Part shown: positions 18,069 to 29,245 of the stretch, one piece after another
Numbering within the stretch: the first letter of the stretch is position 1
Layout: each line of letters begins with the position of its first letter
Source: Sphingomonas guangdongensis
Lineage (GTDB): Bacteria; Pseudomonadota; Alphaproteobacteria; Sphingomonadales; Sphingomonadaceae
Length of the DNA: 64,000 bases
Reading direction: 5' to 3'
Assembly (NCBI RefSeq): GCF_900199185.1
Contig: NZ_OBMI01000002.1
Span: 744,001-808,000 of the forward strand
Notes under the pieces: model-generated
Seen by the model: the letters and a program-made list of their open reading frames with translations, nothing else
The model's database searches: none
What the model was told of the DNA's origin: nothing
Translations under genes and position numbers: made by a program

Positions 18069-18458
18069 ATGTTCACCTTTCTGCTCGTCCTCCAGGCCAT
18101 CATCGCGGCACTCCTCGTCACGGTGATCCTGATGCAGCGGTCGGAAGGGGGCGGGCTGACCACGGGCGGCAGTCCGTCGGGCCTGATGTCGGCGCGCGGT
18201 GCCTCCGACTTCCTCACCAAGTCGACCGCGGTGCTGGCAACCGTGTTCATCGCCATGTCCATTGCGCTCGCCTTCATGGCGGCAACGCGGCAGTCGGCGA
18301 CGATCGACACCAGCCTTGCCCGGCGCACGCCCGGCAACGCGGCGGCGAACAGCCAGCCGGGGGGCGAGGACGCGCTGAAGGCGGCGGCCGCGGCTGCGGC
18401 GGCGCAGGGCAACGCCGCGGTGCCCGCCAACACGAGCGACGTTCCGCTCCAGCAGTAA
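18069..18458 (+). CDS. secG: preprotein translocase subunit SecG
   Basis: 129 residues from ATG 18069: a first helix FLLVLQAIIAALLVTVILMQ, the conserved RSEGGGLTTGGSPSGLMSARGASDFLTKST loop region, a second helix and an Ala/Asn-rich tail. It is the small stimulatory subunit of SecYEG. It lies immediately before pyrG, a usual alphaproteobacterial order. Confidence 0.94.
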   Translation: MFTFLLVLQAIIAALLVTVILMQRSEGGGLTTGGSPSGLMSARGASDFLTKSTAVLATVFIAMSIALAFMAATRQSATIDTSLARRTPGNAAANSQPGGEDALKAAAAAAAAQGNAAVPANTSDVPLQQ

Positions 18459-18531
18459 GCCGCCGTCCAGGGGCATCTCGTCGCGGGCGCGGACCCTTCC
18501 GCGCTTGCGGACCACGCACGTTCAAGGTTAG

Positions 18532-20178
<1,647 letters not shown>

Positions 20179-20220
20179 CCGACCTTTACACACCCGCCCC
20201 GCCTACCTAGTCCGCGCGCC

Positions 20221-21777
20221 ATGAGTGAGCGCCCCGATTCCATCCTGATCGTCGATTTCGGAAGCCAGGTTACGCAGCTGATCGCGCGGCGAGTGCGCGA
20301 GGCGGGGGTGTACAGCGAGATCGCGCCGTTCACGACCGCGGACGAGGCTTTCGCGCGGTTGCAGCCGAAGGGCGTGATCTTGTCCGGCGGACCGGCATCG
20401 GTGCCGGAGGAGGGCAGCCCGCGGCTGTCGGACACGATCCTTCACGCCGGGCTGCCGATGCTCGGCATCTGCTACGGCCAGCAGGTGCTCAACCAGCAGC
20501 TCGGCGGCACGGTGGAGAAGGGGCAGAGCGGGGAGTTCGGGGAGGCGTACATCGCCGTGTCGGACGGCTGCGACCTGTTCGACGGGCTGTGGGCGGAGGG
20601 CGAGGCGCACCAGGTCTGGATGAGCCACGGCGACAAGGTGACCGAGCTCGCGCCCGGCTTTCGTCCCGTCGCCGCGAGCCCCGGCGCGCCGTTCGCGATC
20701 GTCGCCGATGATGTGCGTCGCGTCTACGGCATGCAGTTCCACCCGGAGGTGGTCCACACGCCCGACGGCGGCAAGCTGATCGCCAACTTCGCGCGCCACG
20801 TCTGCGGGCTGACCGGCGACTGGACGATGGCCGAGTTCCGGCAGGCCAAGATCGCCGAGATTCGCGCGCAGGTCGGCAGCGGCCGGGTGATCTGCGGCCT
20901 GTCCGGCGGCGTCGACTCCGCGGTCGCCGCGGTGCTGATCCACGAGGCGATCGGCGAGCAGCTGACCTGCGTGTTCGTCGACCACGGGCTGATGCGATCG
21001 GGCGAGGCCGAGCAGGTCGTCAGCCTGTTCCGCGGCCACTACAACATCCCGCTCGTCCACGTGGACGCATCCACGCTGTTCCTCTCCGGCCTCGCCGGCG
21101 TCACCGACCCGGAGGCCAAGCGCAAGTTCATCGGCAAGACCTTCATCGACGTGTTCGAGGAGGAAGCCCGCAAGATCGGCGGCGCGGGGTTCCTGGCGCA
21201 GGGCACGCTCTATCCCGACGTGATCGAGAGCGTGAGCTTCACCGGCGGGCCGTCGGTCACGATCAAGAGCCACCACAATGTCGGGGGCCTGCCTGAGCGC
21301 ATGAACATGGCGCTGGTCGAGCCGCTGCGCGAGCTGTTCAAGGACGAGGTTCGCGCGCTCGGCCGCGAGCTCGGGCTGCCCGACGTGTTCGTCGGGCGTC
21401 ACCCGTTTCCCGGCCCCGGCCTCGCCATCCGCATCCCCGGCGAGGTCACGCGCGAACGCTGCGACATCCTGCGCAAGGCGGACGCAATCTACCTCGACGA
21501 GATCCGCTCGGCCGGGCTCTACGACGCGATCTGGCAGGCATTCGCGGTGCTGCTCCCGGTCAAGACGGTCGGGGTGATGGGCGACGGACGTACGTACGAT
21601 TCGGTGCTCGGCCTGCGCGCGGTCACGTCGACCGACGGCATGACCGCGGCCGCCTTCGAGTTCCCCGGCGGCTTCCTGCCGCGCGTCGCGACCCGCATCA
21701 TCAACGAGGTGCGCGGCGTCAACCGCGTGGTCTACGACTACACCAGCAAACCCCCCGGCACGATCGAGTGGGAATAA
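20221..21777 (+). CDS. guaA: GMP synthase (glutamine-hydrolysing)
   Basis: 518 residues. The amidotransferase domain has Cys84 in [15 protein letters not shown] and [13 protein letters not shown]; the ATP-pyrophosphatase loop is [18 protein letters not shown]; the dimerisation domain ends [11 protein letters not shown]. The gene is intact at its 3' end, and that end is the probable attachment site of the mobile element that follows. Confidence 0.98.
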   Translation: MSERPDSILIVDFGSQVTQLIARRVREAGVYSEIAPFTTADEAFARLQPKGVILSGGPASVPEEGSPRLSDTILHAGLPMLGICYGQQVLNQQLGGTVEKGQSGEFGEAYIAVSDGCDLFDGLWAEGEAHQVWMSHGDKVTELAPGFRPVAASPGAPFAIVADDVRRVYGMQFHPEVVHTPDGGKLIANFARHVCGLTGDWTMAEFRQAKIAEIRAQVGSGRVICGLSGGVDSAVAAVLIHEAIGEQLTCVFVDHGLMRSGEAEQVVSLFRGHYNIPLVHVDASTLFLSGLAGVTDPEAKRKFIGKTFIDVFEEEARKIGGAGFLAQGTLYPDVIESVSFTGGPSVTIKSHHNVGGLPERMNMALVEPLRELFKDEVRALGRELGLPDVFVGRHPFPGPGLAIRIPGEVTRERCDILRKADAIYLDEIRSAGLYDAIWQAFAVLLPVKTVGVMGDGRTYDSVLGLRAVTSTDGMTAAAFEFPGGFLPRVATRIINEVRGVNRVVYDYTSKPPGTIEWE

Positions 21778-21780
21778 TTT
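21748..21780 (+). other. candidate attL in the guaA 3' end
   Basis: Core genes stop exactly at the guaA stop codon and a tyrosine integrase gene follows 290 bases later. The guaA 3' end is a known target for integrase-borne islands, which recreate the last codons on insertion. I found no second copy of this sequence in the window, so the right end should lie past base 64,000. Confidence 0.5.
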
Positions 21781-21904
21781 CTTCGCCGCCGATCACCGCC
21801 AAAACTACGATATTCTGCGACGTAACTCTCTGAATATGAAGTAATTTCCTATCGTCATCTATCGCCGTCAATCACTGGGCAAGCGTCCCGGTTTGCGGGC
21901 TGGA

Positions 21905-22048
21905 TGACGGTAGGTGGAAGTATTGCACAACGCGATTTCCGCGAATACCGTCACGGCAATTGAGGTCGTGACGGTATTTTTTTCGCCGTAAGCATCTGTA
22001 ATGCTTTTGGAATATCCTCCTGCGACCTCTGAAATATGCCTGACGGTA
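21905..22048. repeat. four TGACGGTA sites before int
   Basis: The octamer TGACGGTA occurs at 21905-21912, 21969-21976 and 22041-22048 and inverted at 21946-21953. Two copies are each followed by a run of T. Such clustered short repeats beside an integrase resemble arm-type sites for integrase or excisionase; this role is inferred. Confidence 0.45.
21944..21983 (+). terminator. intrinsic terminator between guaA and int
   Basis: A perfect 12-bp stem (21944-21955 with 21967-21978) followed by a run of seven T residues. It would stop guaA transcription before the integrase gene. The two middle TGACGGTA copies form its stem. Confidence 0.75.
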
Positions 22049-22068
22049 TTTTTTGCTCGGAGGCCATC

Positions 22069-23325
22069 GTGCTCACAGACACTGCTATTCGATCGCTGAA
22101 ACCAAAAGAAAAGCCATACAAGGTGACAGACAGGGACGGAATGTACGTCCTGGTTACAGTGAAGGGTGGAATATCCTTCCGCCTGGACTACCGCCTGAAC
22201 GGAAGGCGCGAAACTCTTACTCTCGGGAAGTATGGCCCAGACGGGCTTTCATTGGCGAGGGCGCGCGAGAAGTGCATTGATGCTCGACGTCTTGTCGCCG
22301 AGGGTCACTCCCCCGCAATCGAGAAGCAACGAGAGAAGCGGCGCATCAAAGAAGCGAAGAGCTTCGGCGAGTTTGGCGAAAAGTGGCTCACGGCGGCTCC
22401 TATGGCTGATAGCACCAGAGCCATGCGGCGTTCGATCTGGGAGCGGGAACTGCTTCCAGTGTGGCGCAACCGCCTGCTGACGGAGATCAGCCCGAACGAC
22501 CTCCGCGCTCACTGCGCCAAGATCGTGGATCGAGGCGCCCCGGCTACGGCAATTCATGTCCGGGATATTTTGAAGCAGATTTATGGATTCGCGATCCTGC
22601 ACGGCGAGAAGGTCGCGAATCCCGCCGACGAGGTCGGTCCAGCTTCGATCGCAACCTTCGTTCCGAAGGATCGCTCGCTGTCGCCTAGTGAGATCCGCGT
22701 CATGCTCAAGCAATTGGAGCACGTTCCGACGCTGCCGACGATCCGGCTAGGCATGCGGCTGTTCTTGATGACAATGGTCCGCAAGAGCGAGCTGCAGGAT
22801 GCGGTCTGGGACGAGGTCGATTTCGAGAACGCCGTATGGACGATCCCGAAGGAACGCATGAAGCGGTCGAAGGCCCACAACGTCTATTTGTCGACTCAGG
22901 TACTCGACATCATGGTTGCTTTGAAAACTTGCGCCGGCAACTCAAAATACCTGCTGCCGTCGCGGTACGACGCCGACGCGCCGATGTCGCGTGCAACTTT
23001 CAACCGCGTCACGTACTCGGTTGTTGAGAGGGCGAATAGCGAGGGGCTTCCGCTAGAACCGTTCACCGTCCACGATTTAAGACGCACGGGGTCCACGCTC
23101 CTGAACGAGCTAGGCTTCAACCGCGACTGGATCGAGAAGTGCCTCGCGCACGAGGATGGGCGGTCATCTCGCGGCGTCTATAATAAGGCGGAGTATGAGC
23201 ATCAGCGCCGCCACATGATGCAGGAATGGTCGAACCTCATCGAGGCGTGGATCGCGGGCCAGAAGTACACGCCAACGCTTATGCCCGCGGCCATGGGCAT
23301 GCTCGAACTCGACCCTACTGTGTGA
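22069..23325 (+). CDS. int: P4-type tyrosine integrase
   Basis: 418 residues from GTG 22069, preceded by GGAGG at 5 bases; an ATG at 22036 has no such site. Domains: N-terminal DUF4102-like arm-binding part (LTDTAIRSLKPKEKPYKVTD), a SAM-like core-binding part, and the catalytic domain with Arg238 (MVRKSEL), HDLRR (His335, Arg338), His361 (LAHEDG) and the probable nucleophile Tyr371 (GVYNKAEY). It should catalyse integration at guaA. Codon use is less GC-rich than in the core genes upstream. Confidence 0.93.
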   Translation: MLTDTAIRSLKPKEKPYKVTDRDGMYVLVTVKGGISFRLDYRLNGRRETLTLGKYGPDGLSLARAREKCIDARRLVAEGHSPAIEKQREKRRIKEAKSFGEFGEKWLTAAPMADSTRAMRRSIWERELLPVWRNRLLTEISPNDLRAHCAKIVDRGAPATAIHVRDILKQIYGFAILHGEKVANPADEVGPASIATFVPKDRSLSPSEIRVMLKQLEHVPTLPTIRLGMRLFLMTMVRKSELQDAVWDEVDFENAVWTIPKERMKRSKAHNVYLSTQVLDIMVALKTCAGNSKYLLPSRYDADAPMSRATFNRVTYSVVERANSEGLPLEPFTVHDLRRTGSTLLNELGFNRDWIEKCLAHEDGRSSRGVYNKAEYEHQRRHMMQEWSNLIEAWIAGQKYTPTLMPAAMGMLELDPTV

Positions 23326-23590
23326 CGGGGTTCGCGCGACGCAAGCGAACATCAGGTGTGGGCGCGAGTTTGACGGCCTTGGCGCGGGAAGCTGCGCGTC
23401 GTGCGTCAAGCCATTGCTCTACCTCGCTCTGATCCCAAACGACGCATCGCGAGGTCAGATAGAAGCGCTGAGGGAACTCACCGCGCTGCTCCATCTCGAA
23501 AATGGTGCTGTCGGCGAGGGGCACGATTTCGCGTAGCTGCTGTCGACGGATGGTCCGCCGTGATGCGGCTGAGATAGATTTCATGACCAT
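23315..23590 (-). CDS. AlpA-like DNA-binding regulator / excisionase
   Basis: 91 residues from ATG 23590, with GGAG 8 bases upstream. It has the AlpA/MerR-like helix-turn-helix pattern: RRQQLREIVPLADSTIFEME, then RGEFPQRFYLTSRCVVWDQS and EVEQWLDAR. AlpA-type proteins often control integrase expression or excision of P4-like elements. It is convergent with int and overlaps it by 11 bases at the 3' ends, so the two may regulate each other. Confidence 0.82.
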   Translation of the reverse strand: MVMKSISAASRRTIRRQQLREIVPLADSTIFEMEQRGEFPQRFYLTSRCVVWDQSEVEQWLDARRAASRAKAVKLAPTPDVRLRRANPVTQ

Positions 23591-23907
23591 GTAAACTTCT
23601 CCACGTCTTCCGAGGCGGTGATAGAAGGCGATAGATACGGGTGCAGGAAGCCCCCTTCTCCCGCGGTGCGGTTGCATCGCACGTTCGGCGGCGAATCGGC
23701 GGGTTTGAACAAGTTGAAACCCATGGACAGGGCTCGCAGGGCGAACCTCCCTGACTTCCTCTTCTACCAGCGCGGCTCCTCTGCATCCCAGGCGAGGCAG
23801 ACCGACTCGCTCGACCAGGAGGTTGAGGCAGTTGATGCGATTGTCTTCGATGAGCACGGATGCGCATTAGTCCAATTCTCAAGCGCCTGAGGAAGATCCG
23901 ATAACGA
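23591..23907. other. 317-bp stretch with no recognisable gene
   Basis: Contains the upstream region of the AlpA-like gene. Open frames exist on both strands but show no family motif or convincing start; I see nothing supportable here beyond the likely alpA promoter. Confidence 0.5.
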
Positions 23908-23958
23908 TCAACCAAGATCGGTTAGGTCGTACTCAACCTGCGGTGGTACCGTCGGATA
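23908..23958 (-). pseudogene. fragment of an HxlR-family gene
   Basis: The minus strand reads YPTVPPQVEYDLTDLG then TGA. This matches HPTVPPQVEYALTDLG inside the intact HxlR regulator at 25988-26374 in 14 of 16 positions, but the helix-turn-helix part before it and the rest after it are missing. It is a leftover of a second HxlR gene, in the same orientation as the intact one. Confidence 0.7.
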
Positions 23959-24140
23959 CCGGGCTCCTCGATCGCGGCGGGTAGCGGCTGACCCCGCTCC
24001 GACCAGTCGTGGCCGTTGCGGGTGGAAGCGCGCCTGAGCCTGATCGACCGATCCGTGCGTTTCCGATCTGATTTCGTGGATCCAGCCGTCGCAAAAGGGC
24101 GGCAACGATCGCGAGAAGCTCGACGAGACGGCAGAGAAGA

Positions 24141-24719
24141 TCACCGGCCGTCGCGATCAGGCCTGAGCTGCTCCGGAGTGCCGGTCTCCTCCTCGATCAC
24201 GACCGGGGGCGCGCCGGACGGCAGGTTGCCGAAGAGCAGCTCCAGCACCTCGCTGATCGTCTCGACCCGCCGGAACTTGGATGCCGGCACCTTCGAGTGA
24301 TTGACGCGAAGCGGGCGTTCTCCGGTTTCGCGTCGCCCGATGCGCTTAGGGCTGGCGAAGGACGATAGATCCGGAAGCGGCTCACCCGGCGCCGCTCCAA
24401 ACCACCAGAACGGGCCAAGGTCGAGGCCGAGCGACACGGAGATCCAGATGACGCACCCCGAGGGCTTGTCGGCCAGCGCGCGGCCGACTGACACGGGTGC
24501 CGGCTTCTGGCGCACACCTGTCTTGAACTGGATATGTCGGACGATCTGCCCGCGAGCCATGACCAGATCGTATCCGTGCGCGTCGAACTCCGATCTGAGC
24601 ACCTCCACGTCGGTCACACCACGCCTCCAGAGCGTGCGGAGCGCTTCCCCCACGAAGACGTGTTCCACGATGCGCTCGCGCAGGGTGGAGTGCAGGGAGT
24701 GCATCGACAGCTCGGACAT
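24141..24719 (-). CDS. hypothetical protein with PD-(D/E)XK-like motif
   Basis: 192 residues. I do not recognise the family. A region near residues 44-66 (EFDAHGYDLVMARGQIV, then RHIQFKTG) has the spacing of a restriction-endonuclease-like core: Asp51, then Gln64-x-Lys66 after a beta strand, with a Glu-rich helix (RERIVEHVFVGEALRTL) before it. Short intergenic distance (8 bases) to a divergent small gene; convergent elements on the other side are an HxlR remnant. The nuclease role is an inference from motif spacing. Confidence 0.6.
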   Translation of the reverse strand: MSELSMHSLHSTLRERIVEHVFVGEALRTLWRRGVTDVEVLRSEFDAHGYDLVMARGQIVRHIQFKTGVRQKPAPVSVGRALADKPSGCVIWISVSLGLDLGPFWWFGAAPGEPLPDLSSFASPKRIGRRETGERPLRVNHSKVPASKFRRVETISEVLELLFGNLPSGAPPVVIEEETGTPEQLRPDRDGR

Positions 24720-24727
24720 GGGACCTC

Positions 24728-25039
24728 GTGACGGCGGGTTTCGCCACGTGCATAGCGGCGCTCGTGAGAGACGAACACTTCCGCCGCTTCCTCGAGACCT
24801 CCCACGTTGGCCCCAGCGGCCGTCCGCTGTCGAAGCGGGCAGCAGGAGACTACGTGTCTCGCTGCCGGCGAGTAGAATCCTTGCTAGGCTGCGATCTGGA
24901 TCAGGTCGACGTACGCCCCGAGGATCTCGCCACTCGAATCGAAAGCAAGGCAGGCGACCTCGCTACATCGGGCGTCCGGAGCCTCCAAACAGCGGCCCGA
25001 TCGTACATCGCGTTTCGCCAGGCGGTCGCCAGGAGCTAA
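24728..25039 (+). CDS. hypothetical 103-residue protein
   Basis: Starts at GTG 24728, divergent from the PD-(D/E)XK-like gene by 8 bases. It has SKRAAGDYVSRCRRVESLLG and LDQVDVRPEDLATRIESK, which resembles the first helices of a SAM-like/core-binding domain, but no catalytic part. It overlaps the 3' end of the GIY-YIG gene by 4 bases. Could be a small DNA-binding partner or a remnant; function not assigned. Confidence 0.5.
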   Translation: MTAGFATCIAALVRDEHFRRFLETSHVGPSGRPLSKRAAGDYVSRCRRVESLLGCDLDQVDVRPEDLATRIESKAGDLATSGVRSLQTAARSYIAFRQAVARS

Positions 25040-25986
25040 TTGCGGTTCAGTCCCATCTCGCGGCTCTGCAGCTTGTCCTTCCAACGGCTTTCGAGCGCTA
25101 GGAGTTCGTTGACCGTTGCGGCCGACCCAACCGTCTCGAGGATCGAGACGCGGTAGTCGCGGAGCTCGCGGCTTCGCAGCCCGACGTTGCCGCCGTGGCC
25201 GTTCGCAAAATACTCGCGCCACCGCCCGAGGAACCCGTCGCCACCCGAGGCCATCCCGACGTACTGCTCTCGTGTCTTGGGGCACGTAAGCAGATAAATG
25301 CCTTTGGTCGATCGCAGTGCGTCCGCCCAACCCGAGGGGATGGTCTCAATGTCCGACAGGTTTAGGATGAGCGCAGCAAAACCCGGGAAAGGATCTTCCC
25401 CGAACGTCCGCTTGAGTTCCAAAACCGGCTTTGGCACCCGGTCGCCGCGCTGGATCCACGCACGGTAGCCCTTCCCCCAGTCGATCCAGAGCCTCCCGGC
25501 GAACTCCGCCAGCTCCGGCCTGGCCGCAAGGCGGTAAAGGTGACAGCTACCAGCTTGCTCGGTTCCCCCGGTCACAGGGTGGGGGCGGTCCTCCGGCAGG
25601 AGGCCAACAAGCTCGACCGAGTAGAGCCCTACGAAAAGCGTCTCCTTGCCCGGTACGCCCACGAAGGATGCCCAATAAGGGGCGCGCAGGTCGGCGACGT
25701 CGCCGATCGCCTGCGTCTCCTGATAGGCCTCGAACCGATCGCGGTGGTCACGCCATAGGACATAGGGCGACTGAAAGCCCGTGTACCGATTGTCTTGGTG
25801 GCGAAGCAGGCGGACCTGTCGACGATCGATACCAGCTAGGTCGAGCAGCGCTCCAAACGTTAGCAGTCCCCCTGCGCCACTGACCTCTAACCGGGAGTGG
25901 CCTGTCGTAACTGACGACGCCGGATCAACCGGCGCGGGCGCACTAGGGTCCGTGCCATTCAATCCGCCCGGCTGCTGCAATGCCAC
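25036..25986 (-). CDS. GIY-YIG nuclease domain protein
   Basis: 316 residues from GTG 25986. The last 90 residues form a GIY-YIG domain: KGIYLL (229-231 is GIY), QYVGMA (242-244), Arg255 in GRWREYF, Glu300 in LALESRWKDKL and a final Asn in GLNRN. The N-terminal ~220 residues are unassigned and could recognise DNA or a partner. It begins 1 base after the HxlR stop on the same strand. Architecture (large unknown N-terminal part plus GIY-YIG) fits defence or mobile-element nucleases. Confidence 0.75.
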   Translation of the reverse strand: MALQQPGGLNGTDPSAPAPVDPASSVTTGHSRLEVSGAGGLLTFGALLDLAGIDRRQVRLLRHQDNRYTGFQSPYVLWRDHRDRFEAYQETQAIGDVADLRAPYWASFVGVPGKETLFVGLYSVELVGLLPEDRPHPVTGGTEQAGSCHLYRLAARPELAEFAGRLWIDWGKGYRAWIQRGDRVPKPVLELKRTFGEDPFPGFAALILNLSDIETIPSGWADALRSTKGIYLLTCPKTREQYVGMASGGDGFLGRWREYFANGHGGNVGLRSRELRDYRVSILETVGSAATVNELLALESRWKDKLQSREMGLNRN

Positions 25987-25987
25987 T

Positions 25988-26374
25988 TCAGCCGGCCAGC
26001 TTCACGTCGGCGCGAGCATCGTACGCTCCGCGGTTCAGCTCTATCGCTTCCACATGGCTGTTTGCCCAAGCCCCTAAAGCTTGCAGCGGTTCAGCCAGGG
26101 ATCGGCCAAGATCTGTGAGGGCGTACTCGACCTGCGGCGGTACCGTCGGGTGAACGGTACGGCTGACCATGCCGTCGCGTTCGAGAGCCTTCAAAGTACG
26201 AGTCAGCATCTGCTGCGATATACCGCCGATCAGACGCTTCAACTCGTTAAAGCGACGCCCCTGCCCAATCAGAACCATGACGATCATCACGGTCCACTTG
26301 TCTCCCACGATCGTCAGAACACCGCTCAATCGGCGACATTGGCTGCTGACCCCGTGCTCGGCAGGCATATGCAT
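25988..26374 (-). CDS. HxlR family transcriptional regulator
   Basis: 128 residues from ATG 26374; ATG 26368 is an alternative. Winged-helix features: VLTIVGDKWTVMIVMVLIGQGRRFNELKRLIGGISQQMLTRTL in two pieces, then HPTVPPQVEYALTDLGRSL. It is divergent from the azoreductase gene, the usual arrangement for a quinone- or electrophile-sensing repressor of AzoR. A 9-bp inverted repeat lies between the two genes. Confidence 0.9.
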   Translation of the reverse strand: MHMPAEHGVSSQCRRLSGVLTIVGDKWTVMIVMVLIGQGRRFNELKRLIGGISQQMLTRTLKALERDGMVSRTVHPTVPPQVEYALTDLGRSLAEPLQALGAWANSHVEAIELNRGAYDARADVKLAG

Positions 26375-26441
26375 GTGACCTAGTCCTACAAATATGCGTT
26401 CTTGGCGAAACTCCATCAGTCCCATAGCTGGTCTAGGTCAC
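26375..26441. promoter_or_regulatory. divergent HxlR/azoR promoter with inverted repeat
   Basis: GTGACCTAG (26375-26383) is exactly repeated in inverse as CTAGGTCAC (26433-26441), 49 bases apart. One copy abuts the HxlR start and the other is 22 bases before the azoreductase ATG, so each could be an operator half or a separate site for the HxlR protein. Confidence 0.6.
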
Positions 26442-26463
26442 AATTCCAGACCGGAGATCGACG

Positions 26464-27054
26464 ATGAAGATCCTGCACCTTGATTCCAGCATTCTAGGCG
26501 AAGGCTCGGCCAGCCGAGCTATCTCGGCGGCCATCGTCGATCAGCTAACGCGCGACGAGTTGACTGCCGAGGTGACCTACCGCGATCTCGCTGCGGAGCC
26601 GCTGCCGCACTTGACGCTGGAGGCTTGGATGGCGCTGGACCAGGGACCCGATGTCGAGCAGTTTCTTGACGCTGACGTGGTCGTGATCGGTACAGGCTTG
26701 TACAACTTCACCGTTCCGACGCAGCTAAAGGCATGGGTTGACCGTATCGCGGTGAAGGGGAAAACCTTCAGCTATGACGAGAACGGCGTCACCGGTCTCG
26801 CGTCCGGCAAGCGCGTCATAATAGGTCTGGCGCGAGGCAACGTGTATGGCGAGGCCTCACCCTATCGGGCCTACGAGCACGCAGAAACCCTCCTGCGCTC
26901 GACCTTCGAGTTCGTTGGCGCCGACGTCGAGTTCATCATCGCGGAGGGCATCGGCTTTGGTGAAGACGCCCGCAAAGCAGCGCTGGACGGTGCGCTTGAG
27001 CAGGCAAGTAGGCTGACGCAGCGCGCTCCAGCGGAGTCGAGCATAGCCGCGTGA
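26464..27054 (+). CDS. azoR: FMN-dependent NADH-azoreductase
   Basis: 196 residues of the flavodoxin-like AzoR family: KILHLDSSILGEGSASR binds FMN phosphate, YNFTVPTQLKAWVDRIAVKGKTF is the family signature, and a C-terminal AEGIGFGEDARKAAL follows. It reduces quinones and azo compounds with NADH, protecting against electrophiles. Divergent from its likely regulator HxlR. Confidence 0.93.
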   Translation: MKILHLDSSILGEGSASRAISAAIVDQLTRDELTAEVTYRDLAAEPLPHLTLEAWMALDQGPDVEQFLDADVVVIGTGLYNFTVPTQLKAWVDRIAVKGKTFSYDENGVTGLASGKRVIIGLARGNVYGEASPYRAYEHAETLLRSTFEFVGADVEFIIAEGIGFGEDARKAALDGALEQASRLTQRAPAESSIAA

Positions 27055-27060
27055 GCTCGT

Positions 27061-27099
27061 GCCGGCTCCTGACCTGACCTGATCGGATTAGGAGCCGGC
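27061..27099. terminator. hairpin between convergent genes
   Basis: A perfect 10-bp stem, GCCGGCTCCT (27061-27070) with AGGAGCCGGC (27090-27099), lies between the azoreductase stop and the dehalogenase stop. No T-tract; likely serves both strands. Confidence 0.55.
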
Positions 27100-27135
27100 G
27101 CGAAGAGGACTAGGCAGGCACTGCGGGCTCGCGCA

Positions 27136-28483
<1,348 letters not shown>

Positions 28484-28585
28484 AGGTCATCTCCTGTCGC
28501 TTGCGCAGGCACACGTCCTCGTTCCGAGAATCATCAGTCTCGGGGGTGCTATATGTGGCCGCTCGCTTGGAGTGGCTGGATGCCG

Positions 28586-29179
28586 CTAGGCTGGCGCGGG
28601 TCCGACAATCGCTGGAAGGATGATGTGCCTGAAGCGGCGAAGTGGCGCGGCGCTTCGGTCCACCTTCATCCGAAGCATCGCACCATGCCATGCCTCCAGC
28701 AGGGCGGCACCGGCCTCATCGGGATCCGCATCCGGGCTTGATGCGCCAGCCGCCTGGGTTTCACGGACAGCGTCGGCAAACGGCTGGGTCCACTCGGCGA
28801 ATATCTCGACCAGTCGCTCACGTAGGCGCTCACTGGTCTCGCTTGCCTCCAGGCTCATGTTGCCGGCAAGACAACCGAACCGCCAGCCGGACTGCTCGAG
28901 CAGGTCGGTGATAGCGTCGAAGTAGGCGTACAGCCTAGCGGCCGGCGTCCTGCTTTGATCCTGCAGGGTCGCCGCGATCACCTCGCGAAGGCGATCGAAA
29001 TAGTGGTCGAGGATCGCCACGCCGAACTCCTCTTTGGAGGAGAAGTGATTGGTGAAAGAGCCCTGCGCAACGCCGGCAGCTGCGGTGATCTCTCGTAATC
29101 CGGTGCCTGCAAACCCGCGCTCATGCACGGTCTGCATGCCCGACTCGATGATCTTATAACGGAAAGAAGGTCTACCCAT
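28586..29179 (-). CDS. TetR family regulator
   Basis: 197 residues. The helix-turn-helix is at the N-terminus (GFAGTGLREITAAAGVAQG, then SFTNHFSSKEEF). The C-terminal part has the WRFGCLAGNMSLEASETSE segment common to AcuR/NemR-like regulators with a Cys in the sensor region. An 18-bp palindrome lies 9 bases upstream of its start, so it is likely autorepressed and may control the downstream dehalogenase genes. Confidence 0.92.
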   Translation of the reverse strand: MGRPSFRYKIIESGMQTVHERGFAGTGLREITAAAGVAQGSFTNHFSSKEEFGVAILDHYFDRLREVIAATLQDQSRTPAARLYAYFDAITDLLEQSGWRFGCLAGNMSLEASETSERLRERLVEIFAEWTQPFADAVRETQAAGASSPDADPDEAGAALLEAWHGAMLRMKVDRSAAPLRRFRHIILPAIVGPAPA

Positions 29180-29187
29180 GCAGCGTT

Positions 29188-29205
29188 AATACGGTCGCCC
29201 GTATT
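29188..29205. promoter_or_regulatory. palindromic operator of the TetR gene
   Basis: AATACGG-TCGC-CCGTATT is a perfect 7-bp inverted repeat with 4-base spacer, just upstream of the TetR ATG (29179) and within its likely promoter. Size and position fit a TetR dimer site. Confidence 0.7.
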
Positions 29206-29245
29206 CTACGTCAAGACGCGAAGTACCCGCTCGGGATGTGGTCTC

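Noticed and set aside
21778..22068. possible tRNA as integration site
   Set aside because: No cloverleaf can be drawn between guaA and int; the guaA 3' end is the more likely target.
24016..24300. 94-residue plus-strand frame
   Set aside because: Mostly antisense to the PD-(D/E)XK-like gene and without motif; it may only reflect GC-rich DNA.
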